Assembly: GCA_002719595.1 (NCBI GenBank)
Contig: PBEJ01000007.1
Location: forward strand, 1,951-8,180
Reading direction: 5' to 3'
Source: Verrucomicrobiales bacterium
Lineage (GTDB): Bacteria; Verrucomicrobiota; Verrucomicrobiia; Limisphaerales; UBA1100
Length of the DNA: 6,230 nucleotides
A model generated the notes under the pieces. That model was not told where the DNA came from. It ran no database searches and saw only the letters and a program-made list of their open reading frames with translations. This document shows, piece after piece, positions 1 through 6,230 of this stretch; the stretch's first letter is position 1; each line of letters starts with the position of its first letter. Made by a program: the position numbers and the translations under genes.

Positions 1-90
1 AAAGGAGCTGAAATAATAACTGTCATTAAGCCACTTAAACCCGATGGCTATGAGGCTATCGATTGGGAGCGTCCACCGATGCGCCCCTAG
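1..90 (+). CDS. C-terminal tail of an unidentified protein, cut by the left edge
   Basis: The first forward frame is open from base 1 to a TAG stop at 88-90, giving 29 residues that end in DGYEAIDWERPPMRP. The other two forward frames hit stops within the first 15 bases. The residue mix (charged, with Tyr, Trp and a Pro-rich end) reads like a real protein C-terminus, but 29 open codons can occur by chance. If real, its stop lies 35 bases before the sulfatase ATG at 126, so it would be the preceding gene of the same operon. It also argues against the TTG sulfatase start at 63, which would overlap it by 28 bases. No family can be assigned from this fragment. Confidence 0.5.
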   Translation, partial: KGAEIITVIKPLKPDGYEAIDWERPPMRP

Positions 91-125
91 CGCCTTGGTT
101 CACCCCTTGTCATTATTTGCGGGTC

Positions 126-1691
126 ATGCTACCTCAAGGTATGCCTTTTCGATTTCTGTTTTTGCTATGTGTTTCTGTGTGGAGCCTTCAGGCAGCGAAG
201 GATGCCCCGAATGTAATTTACATTCTCGCTGATGACCTTGGTTACGGTGATCTTTCTCATGCGGGAGGAAAGGCACCTACTCCCCATTGTGATCGTTTGG
301 CGCGCGAAGGAATTCAATTTACCGACTCACACACCACTTCTTCGGTCTGTACCCCCACGCGGTATGGAATCCTAACTGGGCGTTACAACTGGCGAAGCAC
401 ACTTAAAAAAAGTGTTTTGTGGGGTTTGTCTGAACCTTTGATTGAGAAGAACCGCCTCACTGTCCCTGGTTTTCTGCAGCAGCAAGGTTACCATACTGCA
501 GTAGTAGGTAAATGGCATCTTGGTCTTGGTTGGCATAAATTGCCTAATGGCGAAAAGCGTAAATCCAAAACTGGGCAAACCAAGGGTGATGGGTGGCAAA
601 TTGATTACGGCAGAAAAGTTGAGGGAGGCCCTCTGGCAATTGGTTTTGACGAATCCTATATTATTCCTGCTTCCCTCGACATGTTTCCTTATCTTTACCT
701 GAAAAACGATCAACCCACTGCTTGGGCTAATACCACCAAGGCCTTCCATCGACCGGGTCCGGCGGCTGAGGAGTTTGAGGCGATAAATTGTCTTACGGAT
801 TTCGCCCGTGAAAGCCGCGCTTACATTGCCGCGCGAGCCAAGAGTGAGAAACCTTTCTTCCTTTATTTGCCCTTAACCAGTCCGCATACACCCATTGTGC
901 CCGCCAAAAAATGGCAGGGTAAGTCGGGCTTAAGCAAGTATGGCGACTTCTTAATGGAAACCGATTGGGTAGTTGGTGAGGTATTGGCCGAACTGGATAA
1001 ACACAAACTCACCGACAACACGATTGTTATCTTCACAGCCGATAATGGTTGTTCGCCACAGGCCAATATACCTGACTTGATCAAGAAGGGTCATAAGCCT
1101 AACGCCGATTGGCGAGGTCATAAGGCTGATATTTATGAGGGCGGGCACCGTACTCCCTTTCTTGTGCGTTGGCCCGGCAAAATCAAGGCCGGTTCCATTT
1201 CAAGTCAAACTATCTGTACTTCGGACTTGTTTGCCACGCTCGCTGATATTCTTGGTCAACGAGAAAAGCTTCCTGCCGCTGCCGGAGAGGACTCCTTTTC
1301 CTTTCTGCCTGTTCTTTTAGGCAAGACCATCAAAAAGCCTTTGCGGCCTTTTACCATTCATCACTCTATTAATGGTTCTTTTGCCATTCGCCGCGGTGCT
1401 TGGAAACTTATCCTTTGTCCCGGTTCGGGCGGCTGGAGTAATCCGCGCCCGGCTCAGGCTCTTAAGAATAAGGACCTTAATTTGGTGCAACTTTATAACC
1501 TGAATGACGATCCAGCTGAAAAAAATAACCTTGCCAGCCAAAACCGATCCTTGGTCAATGAGCTGGTCGATCAATTAGTTCTCGCGATCAAGAATGGCCG
1601 TACTAACTCAGGACCCAAGCAATCCAATGAAGGTTGGCCGAATACGTTTCATCCGCGGGTTATCACCAGATTTCCATCGCTTGGTAACTGA
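126..1691 (+). CDS. Secreted formylglycine-dependent sulfatase (arylsulfatase A-like, S1 family)
   Basis: 521 residues. The enzyme hydrolyses sulfate esters, and the exact substrate cannot be read from the sequence. The N-terminus has a Sec-type signal peptide: Arg9, then a hydrophobic stretch FLFLLCVSVW ending SLQA around residue 23. The mature protein begins with the sulfatase core VIYILADDLGYGD (metal ligands Asp36, Asp37). The signature CTPTR at 75-79 carries Cys75, which in this family is converted to formylglycine by a maturation enzyme not encoded here. Other expected active-site residues are present: Lys129 and His131 in GKWHLG, His254 in SPHTP, Asp306 and Asn307 in TADNG, and Lys333 before YEGGH. 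The C-terminal part has the usual LYNLNDDPAEKNNLA motif, so the protein looks full length and intact. Start: ATG 126 is the first ATG downstream of the upstream stop. ATG 141 (516 residues, MPFRFLFLL) is equally good as a signal-peptide start, and TTG 63 is less likely. No start has a convincing ribosome binding site. It is probably co-transcribed with the two genes downstream. Confidence 0.95.
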   Translation: MLPQGMPFRFLFLLCVSVWSLQAAKDAPNVIYILADDLGYGDLSHAGGKAPTPHCDRLAREGIQFTDSHTTSSVCTPTRYGILTGRYNWRSTLKKSVLWGLSEPLIEKNRLTVPGFLQQQGYHTAVVGKWHLGLGWHKLPNGEKRKSKTGQTKGDGWQIDYGRKVEGGPLAIGFDESYIIPASLDMFPYLYLKNDQPTAWANTTKAFHRPGPAAEEFEAINCLTDFARESRAYIAARAKSEKPFFLYLPLTSPHTPIVPAKKWQGKSGLSKYGDFLMETDWVVGEVLAELDKHKLTDNTIVIFTADNGCSPQANIPDLIKKGHKPNADWRGHKADIYEGGHRTPFLVRWPGKIKAGSISSQTICTSDLFATLADILGQREKLPAAAGEDSFSFLPVLLGKTIKKPLRPFTIHHSINGSFAIRRGAWKLILCPGSGGWSNPRPAQALKNKDLNLVQLYNLNDDPAEKNNLASQNRSLVNELVDQLVLAIKNGRTNSGPKQSNEGWPNTFHPRVITRFPSLGN

Positions 1692-1751
1692 ACTCTGCCC
1701 AACTTGAGTTTCGTAGGTTTTTGTGTAGGATTATCCAACATTGGTTTTGTT

Positions 1752-4031
1752 ATGAGCGGTCTGCGAATTATCTGTGCCATTGCATTTTCGGGATTATTCC
1801 CACTAGTGGCAGCGCCTTTGAATTATGCGCGGGACATTCGGCCGATTTTATCTGATGCCTGCTACAATTGTCACGGCCCAGACAAGAAAGCGCGTAAGGC
1901 AAAACTGCGGCTAGATAATCGTTTGGCGGCAATGGAGTCGGGTGTGTTTTCTGATGGGGAAATGATGGCACGGCTGACAAGTAATGATCCGGAGGTGCGC
2001 ATGCCGCCGCCTGACTCAAACCGTGTGTTGTCAGATGAAGACCGATCGAAATTAGTTCAATGGCTCAAGGCAGGAGCCGAGTGGCCAAAAGATGATCGCC
2101 ATTGGGCTTTTGTGCCGCCGGTGCAGCCTAAAATACCTGAACTCCAATCGAAATGGGAGGGTAATGGAATTGATGCTTTTATATTACAGAGATTGAAAAA
2201 GGAGCAACTGACTCCTTCAACAGAAGCAGATAAAGCGACTCTTATCCGTCGGGTTACGTTTGATCTGACGGGCTTGCCCCCAACTACACAAGAAACGCTC
2301 GCATTTATTAATGATCGTTCTCCTAAAGCTTACGAAAAGGTGGTGGACCGATTGTTGGCTTCTGCGCGATATGGGGAGCACATGGCTTTGGGTTGGTTGG
2401 AAGCTTCACGTTATGCCGACACTGATGGATACCAAAACGATCGGTTGCGTTATATGTGGGTCTGGCGAGATTGGGTGATTAAGGCGCTTAACGACAACAT
2501 GCCGTTTGATCGGTTTGTTACCGAGCAAATGGCAGGGGATCTGTTGAGTGATCGCAATTTTTTCACGCAGGTGGCTACAGGTTTCAACCGGAATCATCGG
2601 ATCAACTCTGAAGGTGGATCAATCCCTGCTGAGTGGATTGTGGAATATGTTGCAGATCGTGTTGAGACGATGGGCACTATGTTCCTTGGGTTAACGCTCA
2701 CTTGTTCGCGGTGTCACGATCATAAGTATGACCCTATTGCGCAAAAGGATTTCTATCGGCTTTTTGCGTTTTTTAACAATATTGCAGAGGCAGGTTTGGG
2801 GCCTAATAACGGTAACAGTCCGCCTTTTGTTACAGTTCCAAAAAGTTGGCCGGATTTGTCTGATGAGGAGGCAAAGTTTGTTGTGCCTGAACCCGTAAAG
2901 ATCAAGGTAGTGCAAACTTCAGTGCCACGCCCACAGTCTGGCGCGCCGAATACTGTGATGGTACTGCACGAACTCAATCAACCTCGCGACACATATTTAC
3001 TTAACCGCGGCCAGTATGATCAACCGGATAAATCTGAGAAGCTGCAGCCCGCTACACCACCCATTCTCGGGACTTGGAACAATAATTGGCCCCGTAACCG
3101 ACTGGGCTTGGCGCAATGGTTGATGGATTCGGAACACCCACTTACTGCGCGTGTCACCGTCAACCGAATGTGGCAACATTACTTTGGTTTGGGTCTGGTA
3201 AAGACCAGTGAAAATTTCGGAGTGCAGGGTGAACACCCCACTCATCCAGAGTTATTAGATTGGTTGGCAACAGAGTTTATTAGGAAAAAATGGGATTTAA
3301 AGGCCATGCATAAACTCATTGTTACCAGTGCTACATATAGGCAAACATCTGAAATTAAACCGAAACTGCTTAATCGGGATCCGGAGAATCGTTTATTAGC
3401 ACGCGGCCCGCGCAAGAGGCTCACGCCTTATGCTATTCGAGATACGGCACTATTCACCAGCGGGTTACTTAATGGTCAAATCGGAGGGCCCTCGGTTAAA
3501 CCGTACATGCCGCCGGGTATTTGGAAGAGTATTTCCAATGCTGCTTATAAGCAGGATAAGGGTGCTAGACTGTATCGCCGAAGCATGTACACCTATTGGC
3601 GACGGACGATTCCTCCGCCCACCATGATGACCTTCAATGCTGCTGAACGTGAGGTTTGTATCGTCAGAAAAGATCTTACCACCACGCCGCTTCAGGCGTT
3701 GGTGCTCATGAACAATAAAACTTTTGTGGAAGCAGCAAGATTTTTGGCTGAGCGTGCTTTGCGGCTAAGGATTACAGAACCACACAAACGCCTAGAATGG
3801 GTTTTCCATACCGTGTTAAGTCGGAATCCTACCCAGGATGAGTTGGAAGTTTTGGTGGCGGATTTGAATCTTTATCTCAATGATTTTACAAAACGACCGG
3901 AGGATGCAAAAAAACTGTTGATGGTTGGTGACAAAAAAGCTGACGCGAATTTATCGGCTAGTGAACTCGCGGCTTATGCGCTTGTGATTAGTACAATATT
4001 CAACCTTGATGAGGCAATTACTCAGAACTGA
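1752..4031 (+). CDS. Exported PSCyt1-PSCyt2-PSD1 protein (cytochrome c-like, DUF1549/DUF1553)
   Basis: 759 residues. Signal peptide MSGLRIICAIAFSGLFPLVAA at 1-21. Then a planctomycete-type cytochrome c domain (PSCyt1, about 24-115) with CYNCH at 37-41 (Cys37, Cys40, His41) for covalent haem and a candidate axial Met84 in RMPPPDS. PSCyt2 (DUF1549) spans about 137-345 and contains GIDAFILQRL, LTGLPPT, ASRYADTDGYQNDR and a second CxxCH, TCSRCHDHKYDP (Cys318, Cys321, His322). PSD1 (DUF1553) spans about 449-755, with NRLGLAQWL, RVTVNRMWQHYFG, KTSENFGVQGEHPTHPELLDWLA, TSATYRQ, TPLQALVLMNN and the closing ELAAYALVISTIFNLDE. All three domains are present with no truncation. This is a compact version without an extra domain between PSCyt1 and PSCyt2. 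The family is common in PVC bacteria and regularly precedes DUF1501, but its reaction is unknown; extracytoplasmic electron transfer or oxidation of a carbohydrate is inference. ATG 1752 was chosen because it starts directly at the signal peptide; TTG 1704 would add 16 residues ahead of it. Its TGA overlaps the next ATG. Confidence 0.93.
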   Translation: MSGLRIICAIAFSGLFPLVAAPLNYARDIRPILSDACYNCHGPDKKARKAKLRLDNRLAAMESGVFSDGEMMARLTSNDPEVRMPPPDSNRVLSDEDRSKLVQWLKAGAEWPKDDRHWAFVPPVQPKIPELQSKWEGNGIDAFILQRLKKEQLTPSTEADKATLIRRVTFDLTGLPPTTQETLAFINDRSPKAYEKVVDRLLASARYGEHMALGWLEASRYADTDGYQNDRLRYMWVWRDWVIKALNDNMPFDRFVTEQMAGDLLSDRNFFTQVATGFNRNHRINSEGGSIPAEWIVEYVADRVETMGTMFLGLTLTCSRCHDHKYDPIAQKDFYRLFAFFNNIAEAGLGPNNGNSPPFVTVPKSWPDLSDEEAKFVVPEPVKIKVVQTSVPRPQSGAPNTVMVLHELNQPRDTYLLNRGQYDQPDKSEKLQPATPPILGTWNNNWPRNRLGLAQWLMDSEHPLTARVTVNRMWQHYFGLGLVKTSENFGVQGEHPTHPELLDWLATEFIRKKWDLKAMHKLIVTSATYRQTSEIKPKLLNRDPENRLLARGPRKRLTPYAIRDTALFTSGLLNGQIGGPSVKPYMPPGIWKSISNAAYKQDKGARLYRRSMYTYWRRTIPPPTMMTFNAAEREVCIVRKDLTTTPLQALVLMNNKTFVEAARFLAERALRLRITEPHKRLEWVFHTVLSRNPTQDELEVLVADLNLYLNDFTKRPEDAKKLLMVGDKKADANLSASELAAYALVISTIFNLDEAITQN

Positions 4032-4033
4032 TG
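4029..4033 (+). promoter_or_regulatory. Stop-start overlap (TGATG) coupling the PSCyt and DUF1501 genes
   Basis: The TGA at 4029-4031 of the cytochrome-like gene shares its last base with the ATG at 4031-4033 of the DUF1501 gene. The nearest purine-rich stretch, GAGG at 4011-4014, lies 16 bases before the ATG, too far for a normal ribosome binding site. Translation of the second gene therefore probably depends on ribosomes that finish the first one. This suggests the two products are needed together in a fixed ratio. Confidence 0.65.
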
Positions 4034-5479
4034 AATGCGTTAAACGAGATTTATGAGCAATATACCCGTCGCGCTTTTTTAGAGCGTAGCACACTGGGAT
4101 TAGGGGCTTTCGCGCTGGGTTCATTACTTAGTGCGGCTACTGAAAAACGCCGTAATGCTGTGAGTGGTTTGGTTGGATTGCCTCACTTTACGCCAAAAGT
4201 GAAACGAGTAATCTATCTCTTCCAGTCCGGTGGACCCTCTCAAATGGATCTCTTCGACTATAAACCGCATCTGGCTTCTCGGTACGGGGAAGAGGTGCCA
4301 GAGTCTATATATCCTGCCGAGCGCAAGACGACGATGACATCAGGTCAAAAGTCATTTCGCTGTGCTCCCAGTATACTGAAGTTTGCTCAGCACGGTCAGT
4401 CTGGTGTGTGGGTCAGTGAGCCACAAAAGCATTTAGCACAGGTAGTTGATGATATCTGTGTCATTAAAAGTATGTACACTGAGGCGATCAATCATGATCC
4501 GGCTGCGACCCTAATCCAGACTGGATCTGTCAATCCAGGGCGACCCAGTATGGGTGCCTGGGTCAGTTACGGGCTCGGTAGTGAAAACTCTAATCTTCCG
4601 GCCTTTGTTGCCATGACCTCCAATGGACGGGCTAAGGCTGGTCAGCCTTTATATGATCGGCTATGGGGCGCGGGTTTTCTGCCGGGGCGGTTTCAGGGGG
4701 TAAAGTTTCGCGGTCAAGGGGATCCTATATTAGATCTTTATAACCCAGCAGGGGTAACTCGTGCACAGCGACGCCGGATGCTAGATTCCCTCAATAAATT
4801 AAATGAAGAGCAGGCAGGCCGATTCAATGACCCGGCAATTTCTACTCGCATTGCCCAATATGAGTTGGCCTTTCGAATGCAGATGAGTGTGCCTGAACTC
4901 ATTGATGTGAAGAGCGAACCCAAGCACATGCTGGAAATGTATGGCCCTGATGCTGCTGTGCCCGGTCGTTATGCCTACAATTGCCTTTTGGCCCGCCGTT
5001 TAGCAGAGCGGGGGGTGCGTTTTATCCAGCTGTATCACCGTGGGTGGGATGCCCACGGAAATGCACCTAAGCAGGTGAGGACACAATGTGAGGGCACCGA
5101 TCAACCTACCGCCGCACTGCTACGGGACCTCAAACAGCGAGGTATGCTTGATGATACGCTTGTTATTTGGGGTGGAGAATTTGGGCGCACCATATACTGT
5201 CAAGGTAAACTCACCGCCCAAAACTATGGTCGCGACCATCACCCTAACTGTTTTGCCTATTGGGTTGCGGGAGGCGGAGTTCGTAAAGGGATGACCTATG
5301 GTGAGACCGATGATTACAGCGTGAATGTTACTGAGAATCCGATCCATGTGCACGATCTGCAGGCAACTATTATGCACCAGCTAGGGATTGATCATGAGCG
5401 GCTTACTTACCGTTATCAGGGGCGTTACTTCCGTTTGACTGATGTTCACGGAAAAGTTGTGAAGGATATTCTTGGTTAA
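4031..5479 (+). CDS. Tat-exported DUF1501 family protein (alkaline phosphatase/sulfatase-like fold)
   Basis: 482 residues. The N-terminus has a twin-arginine signal: TRRAFLE at 12-18 followed by the hydrophobic stretch STLGLGAFALGSLLSAA, so the protein is probably exported folded. The body carries the conserved DUF1501 blocks: VIYLFQSGGPSQMDLFDYKP (60-79), NHDPAATLIQTG (154-165) with GRPSMGAWVSYGLG (170-183), HRGWDAHGN (336-344), LVIWGGEFGRT (377-387), GRDHHPNCFAYWVAGGG (400-416) and HDLQATIMHQLGID (441-454). Length and motifs indicate a complete gene. The family belongs with the alkaline phosphatase-like superfamily, and several blocks can be laid onto the neighbouring sulfatase, but the sulfatase nucleophile and metal residues are not conserved (see findings). 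Asp340, His342, Glu383, His403, His404, His439 and His441 are candidate metal or active-site residues by inference. Its reaction is unknown. It forms a coupled pair with the upstream PSCyt1-PSCyt2-PSD1 gene, an arrangement typical of PVC genomes. Confidence 0.93.
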   Translation: MNALNEIYEQYTRRAFLERSTLGLGAFALGSLLSAATEKRRNAVSGLVGLPHFTPKVKRVIYLFQSGGPSQMDLFDYKPHLASRYGEEVPESIYPAERKTTMTSGQKSFRCAPSILKFAQHGQSGVWVSEPQKHLAQVVDDICVIKSMYTEAINHDPAATLIQTGSVNPGRPSMGAWVSYGLGSENSNLPAFVAMTSNGRAKAGQPLYDRLWGAGFLPGRFQGVKFRGQGDPILDLYNPAGVTRAQRRRMLDSLNKLNEEQAGRFNDPAISTRIAQYELAFRMQMSVPELIDVKSEPKHMLEMYGPDAAVPGRYAYNCLLARRLAERGVRFIQLYHRGWDAHGNAPKQVRTQCEGTDQPTAALLRDLKQRGMLDDTLVIWGGEFGRTIYCQGKLTAQNYGRDHHPNCFAYWVAGGGVRKGMTYGETDDYSVNVTENPIHVHDLQATIMHQLGIDHERLTYRYQGRYFRLTDVHGKVVKDILG

Positions 5480-5483
5480 CCCC

Positions 5484-6230
5484 TTAGCGGATATTAACCT
5501 TTGTTCCCGTTCTGGCCGCCTCATAGATTGAGTAAACCACTCTCACCGCACGCAAGCTTTCAGCATTTTTAATGGGAGGAATCGTGTTATTGGCGCAGGC
5601 TTCAATGCATGCGCGCATAAAAGGCGTGTAGCCGCGCGGTTGTTTTGAGTGATCCCATTGCTGGATCTTACCGGCATGGCTTCCTTTGTGTGAGAGCCAC
5701 TGGAGGGGTTTATCCTTCATTTGCTCCAGATGCAACCAACCTTCTGAACCCCAGATTTTAATTCGAGAATGATAGCCTCGCTTGAGGTAGTAGCCCGAAG
5801 TCACCGTACCCAAAGTCCCATTATCAAATTTTAGGATGGCCGCAGCTGAATCTTCTACGTCGATGGGTTGTCCGCCGACATTGGCCGTGAAGCCCACAGC
5901 CTCTGTAATAGATGAGTTGGTAACATGCTGCACCAAATCCAGCCAATGGATACCCAGCCAGATCAGGTGTCCGCCACCCGCCCGTTTCTTTTGGGCGTAC
6001 CATTGCTTGCGGTAGCTTTCGCGCGTTAAACGTGTCTGGTCAGCTACCAGATTCATCTCCAGTCCATAGATTTTTCCAATGGCTCCATCGCTGATTAGCT
6101 TGCGCGCTGCAATGAGTTCTGGGTTTAACCGGTTGGCCAGGGCCAACATGATGTGAAGCTTTTTTTTATCAGCCTTTTCTATGAGACTAGCAAAATCCTT
6201 AGTTCGCAAGCAGGCAGGTTTTTCAGCAAA
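5484..6230 (-). CDS. Gfo/Idh/MocA-type NAD(P)-dependent oxidoreductase, N-terminus beyond the right edge
   Basis: 248 residues are visible and the frame stays open through base 6230, so the start and most of the Rossmann nucleotide-binding domain lie outside the window. The visible part opens with FAEKPACLRT, the EKP motif (Lys at visible residue 4) that closes the Rossmann domain of this family and whose Lys contacts cofactor and substrate. The mixed alpha/beta C-terminal domain follows: RLNPELIAARKLISDGAIGKIYGLE, then GGGHLIWLGIHWLDLVQH at 85-102, DVEDSAAAILKFDNGTLGTVTSGY, a GSEGWLHLE strand and the final helix ESLRAVRVVYSIYEAARTG. Members oxidise or reduce sugars, inositols and related hydroxy compounds in the cytoplasm; the substrate here is unknown. 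His95 is kept, but the Asp usually found four residues earlier is Trp91. A TTG at 6209 is an internal codon, not the true start. The gene converges on DUF1501 with a 4-base gap, so it belongs to a separate transcript. Confidence 0.92.
   Translation of the reverse strand, partial: FAEKPACLRTKDFASLIEKADKKKLHIMLALANRLNPELIAARKLISDGAIGKIYGLEMNLVADQTRLTRESYRKQWYAQKKRAGGGHLIWLGIHWLDLVQHVTNSSITEAVGFTANVGGQPIDVEDSAAAILKFDNGTLGTVTSGYYLKRGYHSRIKIWGSEGWLHLEQMKDKPLQWLSHKGSHAGKIQQWDHSKQPRGYTPFMRACIEACANNTIPPIKNAESLRAVRVVYSIYEAARTGTKVNIR

Noticed and set aside
63..125. TTG start giving a 542-residue sulfatase
   Set aside because: The extra 21 residues precede a normal signal peptide, the start is a rare codon without a ribosome binding site, and it would overlap the probable upstream gene by 28 bases.
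404..411. A-run in the sulfatase gene as a possible frameshift
   Set aside because: The frame continues without interruption through the GKWHLG and later catalytic motifs, so the gene is intact.
372..749. Minus-strand open frame of 125 codons inside the sulfatase gene, and similar antisense frames elsewhere
   Set aside because: They lie opposite well-conserved genes, show no recognisable motifs and are explained as shadows of the coding strand.
1691..1710. Inverted repeat AACTC/GAGTT after the sulfatase stop as a terminator
   Set aside because: It has only five pairs with a ten-base loop and is not followed by a T-run at the proper position. The weak T stretch further on does not make a credible terminator.
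1704..1751. TTG start adding 16 residues to the PSCyt protein
   Set aside because: ATG 1752 opens directly onto a well-formed signal peptide. The extra residues would sit in front of it, and no ribosome binding site supports the TTG.
6157..6175. Run of eight T (eight A on the coding strand) in the oxidoreductase as a frameshift or slippage site
   Set aside because: The run encodes Lys-Lys-Lys in a frame that stays open and matches the family on both sides, so no frameshift is needed.
6207..6209. TTG as the start of the minus-strand oxidoreductase
   Set aside because: The frame continues to the window edge and encodes the conserved EKP motif just upstream, so the gene is cut by the edge rather than starting here.

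Overview
The window is a compact, almost fully coding stretch from a bacterium that looks like a member of the Planctomycetota-Verrucomicrobiota (PVC) group. The evidence is the gene content: a secreted formylglycine-type sulfatase, a PSCyt1-PSCyt2-PSD1 cytochrome-like protein (the DUF1549/DUF1553 families, hugely expanded in PVC bacteria), a Tat-exported DUF1501 protein and a Gfo/Idh/MocA oxidoreductase. Moderate base composition and the absence of good Shine-Dalgarno sequences fit this. Verrucomicrobiota is my guess within the group, but the sequence alone does not settle it.

Layout, left to right. Positions 1-90 hold the probable last 29 codons of an unidentified plus-strand gene. Positions 126-1691 encode a sulfatase with a Sec signal peptide and a complete active site. 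Positions 1752-4031 encode the PSCyt1-PSCyt2-PSD1 protein, with a signal peptide and two CxxCH motifs. Positions 4031-5479 encode the DUF1501 protein; its ATG shares one base with the preceding TGA. These plus-strand genes are separated by 35, 60 and -1 bases and are probably one operon. On the minus strand, from the right edge down to 5484, lies the C-terminal two thirds or so of a Gfo/Idh/MocA-type oxidoreductase, which converges on DUF1501 with only 4 bases between the stop codons. No stretch over 60 bases lacks a gene. I see no RNA gene, mobile element, CRISPR array or convincing terminator.

How the genes may work together (inference): the sulfatase would remove sulfate esters from a polysaccharide or other organic sulfate outside the cytoplasm. 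The cytochrome-like protein and DUF1501 form a translationally coupled exported pair, probably acting on the same material. The oxidoreductase is the kind of enzyme that handles sugars in the cytoplasm. The PSCyt/DUF1501 pair has no established biochemical function that I know of and is the closest thing here to an undescribed system. Aligning the two neighbours by eye shows that DUF1501 has the sulfatase fold signature with the key catalytic residues replaced.
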